Below, in pieces: positions 58,301 to 64,000 of a stretch of DNA of 64,000 nucleotides. Below the pieces are notes generated by a model. That model saw only the letters and a list, made by a program, of their open reading frames with translations. It was not told the origin of the DNA and ran no database searches. A program made the translations under genes and the position numbers. Origin of the DNA: Silene conica (lineage: Eukaryota; Streptophyta; Magnoliopsida; Caryophyllales; Caryophyllaceae); contig CM055320.2 in assembly GCA_029255685.2 (NCBI GenBank), positions 43,063,910-43,127,909 on the forward strand, given 5' to 3'. Every line of letters begins with the position of its first letter. The stretch's first letter is position 1.

Positions 58301-60589
58301 TATAAATCTAACAGGCATATAAAAAGCATTTCAATGAATTAAACTAACTAACAAAGACAATTTATAAAAGCATGTCAACAAATAGCTAAAGTATTTATGA
58401 TGCAGATGCAAACCCAACTAGCCAGCCTTATTCTTTTTTCACTTATGAGATATTCCTTGCTAATTAGGACCACGCTACCTTAAGTATAGCCAGATTTAAT
58501 TTAATTATTAGTCCTACTATTTTTCTGCTTTTGCCTTCCACGTTCTCAGACTCTCTCTTTTAGGCTACTCATAAAATCAAAGCTAAGTCGTTCTCTTTTG
58601 GCTACTGTCAAGAACATACTTGCTGCATCTGTGAGCAGCAGCATAATAAAAAAGTGGCAGGAACTGCTTGTTATTATCATCTCTGGCAGCAGAGAATCTA
58701 TGCTAGAATGCAGTACTACTGGGTACTTAAACCCTCTCAGTTGGCAAAAATGATACATGACAACTGATCCAACGCATCAAAAGTAATATGGGGAACAAGG
58801 ACATGAGATTTGAAGTGGCTTGGATAGGCAAAGAGGCAGGGATACTTAGTCTATTCTGGTTTTTGCAGAAGCTTGCCTAAGTGGACATCTATGTTTTGGG
58901 GAAGTGATAGATTACAAGCTACAAGCTGTATGAATATCCTTGTAAATTGACATCTCAGGATGATTTTTAATGCATAGTATGACATATAACCTTCTGGTTT
59001 ACATATAGATTGCTTTCACTTACAAAGTCTCATGTTTATTTGCGTAGGAATAACGATCAGAGCCTTTGCTTTTCCTTTTTATGGTATAGTATTACAACTT
59101 GATTGCTACTACTATAGATAAGTATTAGAACCAAAACGCAAGCAAAGCAAACTTATATCACAAGACAAAGAAAAGATGGTCAACAAATAGCTAAAGTATT
59201 TATGATGCAGAAGCAAACTTATATCTCTTATGGTTTTACTTATTTTGTAAAATTGTAGCAGCAACGTCCATATTACTAATGCAATCAGGATGCAAATTAT
59301 ATGTTATTATAAATCGTCATCATGTTATCGATTTTCAGAAACAAACTAAATATATGTTATGCTAGTTACTAGCTAGTGTGTATACATATATCCTAATTGT
59401 TTTGTGGCTACGTATTATAGAAATTATTGTATCAACAAGACTTGGTTTTATTGACGATGAGAACCACTATTTATACACAATACACGCCTAGGATTACAAA
59501 CTATAGAAAACATAATATGCAAAACATAATAAAACATACTATGATACATGGTAAGTAAACAGTAATATACAATTATACAACCATACAATCCTGGTACATT
59601 GTGAAATCAACCATTTGTGCATAAACAAATAAGGCACCAAAATTGCAGGAAGTGAAAAAAATGAACCTAAGAGCCCTACCTTATCCAAGTACAGATGAAG
59701 CTCTTTGTGTTGTGAGTGATCCCAGCATACTACCGTGGAACCTTCCTATATGGGATATGCTCTTAAATTCTCAACTCTTCATAGATGCCTAAAGTACTTA
59801 ATTTGATAGGACCACACAAACTAGTTTGCCTGAACCTGCTTTGTAGTTAACGGGAACATTGCTCTATCTTTATTCCCGACCGGGGATGAGTCTTAACATA
59901 TTATTCTGCACCAATGCTCCGCCCTAGATTTTACTTGAACCGGTTTATATTGATCTTATTAATTTGTTTACTATAGTCTTTGTTTTCACTCTACTAGCCG
60001 TACATAGAACGATCCTACGAGGCTACAATGGTGACTGGTGTTCGAGGATTGTACCCAAAACCCTTATGATCAACCAATTATTATTATCATCAAACCTTAT
60101 GATGATCAACTAATTAATATCAGCAAATCCTATTCCTATTCCTCATGGTAACAACAAATTTAATTAAGATTATAAACAACAAACATTAATTTAACCCAAA
60201 AACAAACAATAAGAATAAAATTAGCAGTTAGATTTAACCCAAAAACAAACAATAAGAATGCAATTAGCAGTTAGAAATTAGGGAAAACGGTGGAAAAGAA
60301 ATACCTGCTAGCGGTGATTAACGACGGTAAGCGCGTGTTGTGGTGGACGCCGGAGGCCAACGTTCGTGGGAGGACGCCGGAGGGAGATGTTGATGCGGCG
60401 GTTGGACAGTCGTCGGATGGAGGGTTGGTTTTTAGGGATTTCAGAATTTGGGAGAGGATTTTTTATAATAGTCGTTTCAGAATTATAGGGGTTTAAGGAT
60501 TATAGTCGTAATTGAATTAGGGGTTCAGTGTTTTTGTTTGGTATAATTCTATTTGCTACTGATATGTAGTCGTACTGGTGGTAGGAAAA

Positions 60590-60827
60590 TCGACATTAGC
60601 GACTGACAAAATAGTGGTAGGAAAATCAGTCACTATTTTAATTTTGCAACCACAAGTCAGTCGGAAATATAGTTGGAAACAACCCGCGCAAACAAAATTT
60701 TGAACCCGCCAAATAAATAACTGGTATCGGTCGCAAATAGTATGAAATCGGTCGCAAAGTTTTTTTCCCAACTACTCTGCAATCGGTCGGAAAAGAACGG
60801 TCGGAAAAAGTCTATTTTTTAGTAGTG
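60590..60827 (-). repeat. Subterminal repeats of CACTA H
   Basis: Repeated TCGGTCG words at 60727, 60748 and 60783 and acggtcgg at 60797, with aggaaaatc and gtcactat-like motifs nearer 60590-60640. Subterminal repeats bind transposase-encoded proteins in CACTA elements (known for En/Spm). Confidence 0.7.
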
Positions 60828-60959
60828 GGTGTGGCCGGGTGGTGGGTTAAGAGTGCCCAATGGATGGCATCTTAATCTTCTACAATGTTTCTCACTCAAG
60901 CCATAGGTATTAAATAGATGTCCTTCACATGTTCCTCACATTAGAAATATGTAATGTTG
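60828..60959. repeat. 132-bp LTR duplication flanking CACTA H, right copy
   Basis: Second copy of 58011-58142 (ggtgtggccggg...atgtaatgttg). The LTR then continues normally. Confidence 0.9.
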
Positions 60960-61344
60960 TATGTGTGTTTGAGAACACACGGTCCATGTCACAAAAACGG
61001 ACCCATACGTAACATTAGTAAGGATTATTTAGTTTACGTAATTTGTAGTTTAACTTTTAAACTCTTTATCGTAAATTTAAAAGTAATTCAAATAATTACT
61101 TATATCTATTTAATCGTATTTTATTACTTACAACAATTGTAGTTAAAATAATTCATTCAAGTGATTCCATGTTTCGTAAACATATAAATAATAGTGATGA
61201 CATTTCGATCACTAAAACAATTTATAATCCCATTATAAATTTTCTCCTTATATTAAATAAACTAGAAATGAAGTAACTCGTATCAATATACAGTTATCTC
61301 ATTTATCATTGAGAGAGTTGTCCTATAGGTGTGACCTAAAGGGA

Positions 61345-61425
61345 TCAACTGGTCACCACCGTCATTACGACAGTAATGTCAAACTCTAGCAAGCCAATCA
61401 TTACCGATTAATGTTGACCAGTTGA
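61345..61425. other. Two-stem inverted repeat in copia D LTR (5' copy)
   Basis: Arms TCAACTGGTCA (61345-61355) and TGACCAGTTGA (61415-61425), as at 51560-51640. Confidence 0.75.
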
Positions 61426-61491
61426 CTTATGATAAAGAATCATCCCATGAATATTCTTTTATAGAGATGTGATTACGTGATCGCACTATTG

Positions 61492-61770
61492 TTGTAGACT
61501 ATAATAACCTACAATGAGACCAAAAGGAGAGTTGTAGGATGTTAGTAATAACCTACCCAAGATTGAGAGATATGGGAAGGGCATTGGTTTACTTCTTAAG
61601 ACGGCTAGGTTACTTAAGACTGAAAAGTATGTGACCTAGAATTTAGGAATCACCCTTATTGTTGACACCCAATAATTGTGAGACCTAGGAACTAATAGCA
61701 TAGGCCGAAAGGAGCTATTAGGTAGCATAGACCTAAAGCATATGTTACACCCCTTACGCGACTGCAATAC
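61492..61770. repeat. 279-bp duplicated flank of copia D, right copy
   Basis: Begins at the truncated LTR end, sharing ttg with it (61492-61494). It runs to gcaatac, after which the element E LTR continues (atggttac). Left copy at 50288-50566. Confidence 0.9.
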
Positions 61771-62052
61771 ATGGTTACTTAGGATTTATATTATCTTAGC
61801 TATTTATTACCCAAACATCCTAGCATCTCTTTCATCATAGTTTATTCTCATCTTTATTTACTTGTTTTATTTTATATTCGTTTTAGATTTAGCAACAATC
61901 AATTAAAACCCCTCTCTATTGCTACTTTATAGATTAAAAATTAGCAAACATAATTAACCTTGTCTCTCTGTGGTTCGACCCTTACTATCACTATCTATAG
62001 TTTTAGTTTGGTTTATAAATTTTATCTTTGACACCCACAATGACGGGTATCA
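61771..62052 (+). repeat. Element E 5' LTR, segment 3 (end)
   Basis: Last 282 bp of the LTR, ending gtatca before the primer site. No gene. Confidence 0.8.
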
Positions 62053-62057
62053 AATTT

Positions 62058-62075
62058 TGGCGCCGTTGCCGGGGA
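62058..62075 (+). other. Primer binding site of element E
   Basis: TGGCGCCGTTGCCGGGGA, the site typical of Athila/Tat elements, five bases after the LTR. Confidence 0.93.
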
Positions 62076-63022
62076 GACGGTATAATTTTGTTTGTTAATT
62101 TTTAGTTTATTTTCCTTGTCTTAAGGAACTTCAGTTCCTTAAGACCGTTACTTACCTTTTCTTCTAGTTTTGTTTTAGAAGACAGGTTTTTGAGAGGAAG
62201 ACTTGAGTACTCTCAGTGCTATTGCGATCATGTCTACTATTTCTGATAATCTTCAGCCAGCAGCACACCACCTTCCCCAGGGATTTACTCTCCCCATTGA
62301 AATTCATCTCTCCTATATCGAATTGGTGGAGCAAAAACAGTTTGCAGGTCTACCTGATGAAGATCCTTTGAAGCATTTGGAGTTATTTACAAATTATTTT
62401 TGTTCCATACCCGTACCGGTGGGAGAGGCGCAAGATGAAGTTAAGGAGAAGTTATTTCGTTTCTCCTTGAAAGATTCTGCGCGTGAATGGATTCGTTACC
62501 TTGATAGGGTAGCGGCTAAAGTTACAGATTGGACATCTCAGACATTGGCTTTCTGCAAACAGTACACTTCGCCAGCGAAAACCAATGCTATAAGAGTTCA
62601 AATTTTTATGTTCCAGCAAGGACCTGATGAGGAATTTTATGAAGCGTGGGCCCGTTTTAAAAAGTTGGTTCGGTCCGTTCCTCACCCCGGCTTTGAGGAG
62701 TGGTACCTTTGCAACCAATTCTATAACTCTTTGTGTGATGACTACAGATCCATCCTTGATTCTGCTACAAACGGTGGATTTCATAATGTAGCTTATGACA
62801 AGGGTTGGGATTTTATTGAGGAGTTGGTGGTTCATAGAACTGAAAATGGAAATTCACGTGGGAATTCACTGAAAACAAGTATTGAAATAAGTCATATTGC
62901 CGCACTTGAACATCCAATAACGCCTGTTCCGAAGAACTTGAGAAAGCTTATGACGGACCAACCCCAAAGGATGATTCTGCCGTAATTCAGAACGAAGAAA
63001 CTAATCCCGTGCACAGGTCAGA

Positions 63023-63056
63023 AGGTCGACCGACCACAACATCAGGTCGACCAACC
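63023..63056. repeat. TCGACCGA pair 3 in element E gag (21-bp spacing)
   Basis: aggtcgaccgacc at 63023 and aggtcgaccaacc at 63044, spacer acaacatc (8 bp). Encodes GRPTTTSGRPT. Confidence 0.85.
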
Positions 63057-63115
63057 TCGACACCTGACGTGAGATTAGTTTCTGCAGAACAGAAAAATTT
63101 CGATAATACAGCACC

Positions 63116-63149
63116 TGGTCGATTGACCAGTATACCAGGTCGACCGACC
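63116..63149. repeat. TCGAYCGA pair 4 in element E gag (21-bp spacing)
   Basis: tggtcgattgacc at 63116 and aggtcgaccgacc at 63137, spacer agtatacc (8 bp). Confidence 0.8.
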
Positions 63150-63857
63150 GCGTTACCTGAGCAGATTGTGGGTTCGCCTCCTGAGCTACCTGACACTCCT
63201 CTCATCAATGCCTCGACGGAGATTCTGAAGTTAAAAGAGCCAAAGATTGTTGATTCTGCGACAAGCATTGCAGTCCCGTATCCGGATCATTTGGAGAAAG
63301 TAAAATTGGAGCATCAGTTCGGAAAAATCTTGGAGATCGTCAAAGCCCTTGAGCTTAAGAGAAAATTGGAGGACCATCCTATTATTTCTGTTGCTGCAGG
63401 TCATGGTAAAAAGGGCATAGAAGATCCTGGTGATACTGGGGAGACAAAATTGGAGCAAGTTGCTGAAGAAGACCGGTCGGGCAAAGTAAAGAAGCGTGTC
63501 ATAGCCTATGCGACACCAGATACCCTTCCTCCATCTAGGCCTGTTGTCTGGAAGCCCAGAGTAGCGGTCCATACTGCTGAAAGGACCTCTTTTAGCCAAG
63601 TGCCCTACTTTGGGGTATCTTGCTGCTGAGTCATAGTCAAGTGTTTTATTTCAGTTTTTGTTGGACCATATTTTTGTTCTTGTTTTTAGACTTAGACTCT
63701 CTTTGTTTTTGTTGCTATGTTTTGATACTTTTTAAACTTGGTTCTGGGATCTTGCGCATTTGTTGGGCGCATATATGATGATTTTTCAGGTTTAAAGAAG
63801 AATGACTTGGTTAATACAAGTTTTTCCCGAAGAAAAGAAGACCGCTGTGTAGCAGAG

Positions 63858-63891
63858 GAGTCGACCGACTGGAAATACGGGTCGGCCGACC
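63858..63891. repeat. TCGRYCGA pair 5 in element E noncoding region (21-bp spacing)
   Basis: gagtcgaccgact at 63858 and gggtcggccgacc at 63879, spacer ggaaatac (8 bp). Confidence 0.82.
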
Positions 63892-63929
63892 TGATCCGTG
63901 TATCCCTGGAATTCCTGCAGTCCGCAGGA

Positions 63930-63963
63930 AGGTCGGTCGACCTAAGACATAGGACGGTCGACC
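63930..63963. repeat. TCGGTCGA pair 6, inverted orientation (21-bp spacing)
   Basis: aggtcggtcgacc at 63930 and aggacggtcgacc at 63951, spacer taagacat (8 bp). The motif is the reverse complement of the form in pairs 1-4, but spacing is unchanged. Confidence 0.82.
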
Positions 63964-64000
63964 TACCCGTCCGTCACAGCCTGTTCGTTTCTTCTTCAGG

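Larger units (their letters stand above)
58143..60827 (-). mobile_element. CACTA transposon fragment H (one end and start of transposase)
   Basis: The right edge reads CACTACTAAAAAATAG on the minus strand (starting at 60827), followed inward by TCGGTCG repeats. A 3-bp ggt lies outside it (60828-60830) as the target-site copy. The other end is missing: the fragment stops at 58143 inside the transposase N-terminus. A 40-bp direct repeat (58374-58413, 59179-59218, one mismatch) brackets ~770 bp. Apart from the transposase start, the 2.5 kb shows no convincing gene. Confidence 0.8.
50567..61494 (-). mobile_element. Copia D, gag-only LTR retrotransposon, decayed, with truncated right LTR
   Basis: Left (3') LTR 50567-51727. 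Right (5') LTR begins at 57535, is interrupted by CACTA H and stops 18 bp short of its expected end at 61494. Minus strand (primer site 57522-57532, polypurine tract at 51728). Only gag remnants inside. TSD aatac at 50562-50566, and at 61766-61770 after the duplicated flank. Relative of copia A and copia 1. Confidence 0.9.
57535..61494 (-). repeat. 5' LTR of copia D, interrupted and truncated
   Basis: LTR sequence at 57535-58142 and 60828-61494. The 132 bp at 58011-58142 and 60828-60959 are present twice. The terminal 18 bp (aggacacatttcccaaca in the other LTR) are missing at 61494. Confidence 0.88.
62230..63629 (+). pseudogene. gag: Athila-like gag with frameshift
   Basis: From ATG 62230: QGFTLPIEIHLSYIELVEQ, QFAGLPDEDPLKHLELF, LFRFSLKDSAREWI, FMFQQGPDEEFYEAWARFKKLVRSVPHPG, a Retrotrans_gag domain of Athila type. 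A one-base shift between about 62910 and 62960 throws the frame onto a stop at 62983-62985; the sensible reading continues one frame over to 63629. That part includes VPYPDHLEKVKLEHQFGKILEIV, resembling the segment before protease in Athila polyproteins. The TCGACCGA pairs 3 and 4 lie in this second part and are read as GRPT...GRPT. No protease or RT follows before the window ends, and no zinc knuckle was seen. Confidence 0.85.
15603..64000 (+). mobile_element. Athila-like Ty3/gypsy element E with nested insertions, right end outside window
   Basis: The LTR starts TGATGCGTGC at 15603 and ends ...GTATCA at 62052. It is followed by the primer site TGGCGCCGTTGCCGGGGA (62058-62075), characteristic of Athila/Tat elements, then gag. 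Removing LINE F and copia D (with its duplicated flank) leaves an LTR of about 1.65 kb. The candidate left target site is cctga (15598-15602). No pol was seen before the window ends: gag is followed by noncoding sequence, so E may be defective or pol may lie further on. Five TCGRYCGA pairs beyond the first occur along it. Confidence 0.85.
63630..64000 (+). other. Noncoding region of element E after gag
   Basis: T-rich, no frame with similarity to protease or RT. Contains TCGRYCGA pairs 5 and 6. May be a spacer before pol or the 3' region of a gag-only Athila derivative; the window ends here. Confidence 0.6.

Noticed and set aside
60290..60496. Plus-strand frame in CACTA H as a host or captured gene
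   Set aside because: Short, no domain, in GC-richer 5' region of the transposon; likely chance.

Overview
The window is plant nuclear DNA made almost entirely of transposable elements. I found no host gene and no rRNA, tRNA, ncRNA gene or CRISPR. The elements are plant types: Ty1/copia elements with initiator-Met tRNA primer sites, Tekay-like chromoviruses with a chromodomain-type C-terminus, an Athila-like Ty3/gypsy element with the TGGCGCCGTTGCCGGGGA primer site, a plant L1-type LINE (DUF4283-like ORF1), and CACTA ends. This fits heterochromatin of a dicot with a large genome. Caryophyllales is only a guess from overall look.

The layout is a nest that target-site duplications (TSDs) let me unpick. 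(1) 1-7845: nearly complete minus-strand copia element 1 with one intact gag-pol frame, sitting in a CACTA remnant J (7846-8999). (2) 9000-9625: gag/protease fragment of a chromovirus (B'), followed by a second decayed minus-strand chromovirus B (9626-15602). (3) Athila-like element E (plus strand) enters B's LTR stub at 15603. Its 5' LTR runs, with interruptions, to 62052, and its gag follows to 63629. (4) Inside E's LTR lies minus-strand LINE F (16372 to about 49960). Inside F, copia A (18745-27991, TSD gtatt) and chromovirus G (28002-47623, TSD actgt) occupy abutting 5-bp target sites. Inside G's 5' LTR is SIRE/Maximus-like copia C (29384-39569, TSD ggtag). (5) A second insertion in E's LTR is copia D (50567-61494, TSD aatac), whose right LTR holds a CACTA fragment H (58143-60827). 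The deepest stack is B' > B > E > F > G > C. Divergence between LTR pairs agrees: G about 1.6% in the part compared, C about 0.9%, A none seen.

Coding state: copia 1 gag-pol, copia C gag-pol and the copia A gag are open. G is one frame with four in-frame stops and no frameshift. B, B', D gag, E gag, LINE F and CACTA H are broken. A and D are gag-only elements that end at the same point after the zinc knuckle. They share LTR and 3'-noncoding structure with copia 1, so a copia-1-like element is a plausible source of their missing enzymes.

Most unusual signal: two unrelated elements (copia 1 and Athila-like E) carry palindromic sites built on TCGRYCGA, spaced at exactly 21 bp. Copia 1 has an array of four and an array of two. 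E has six pairs, each with an unrelated 8-bp spacer, in LTR, gag and downstream noncoding DNA. A second signal is a two-stem inverted repeat near the start of the LTR in copia 1, A and D, where the arms change in a compensatory way.
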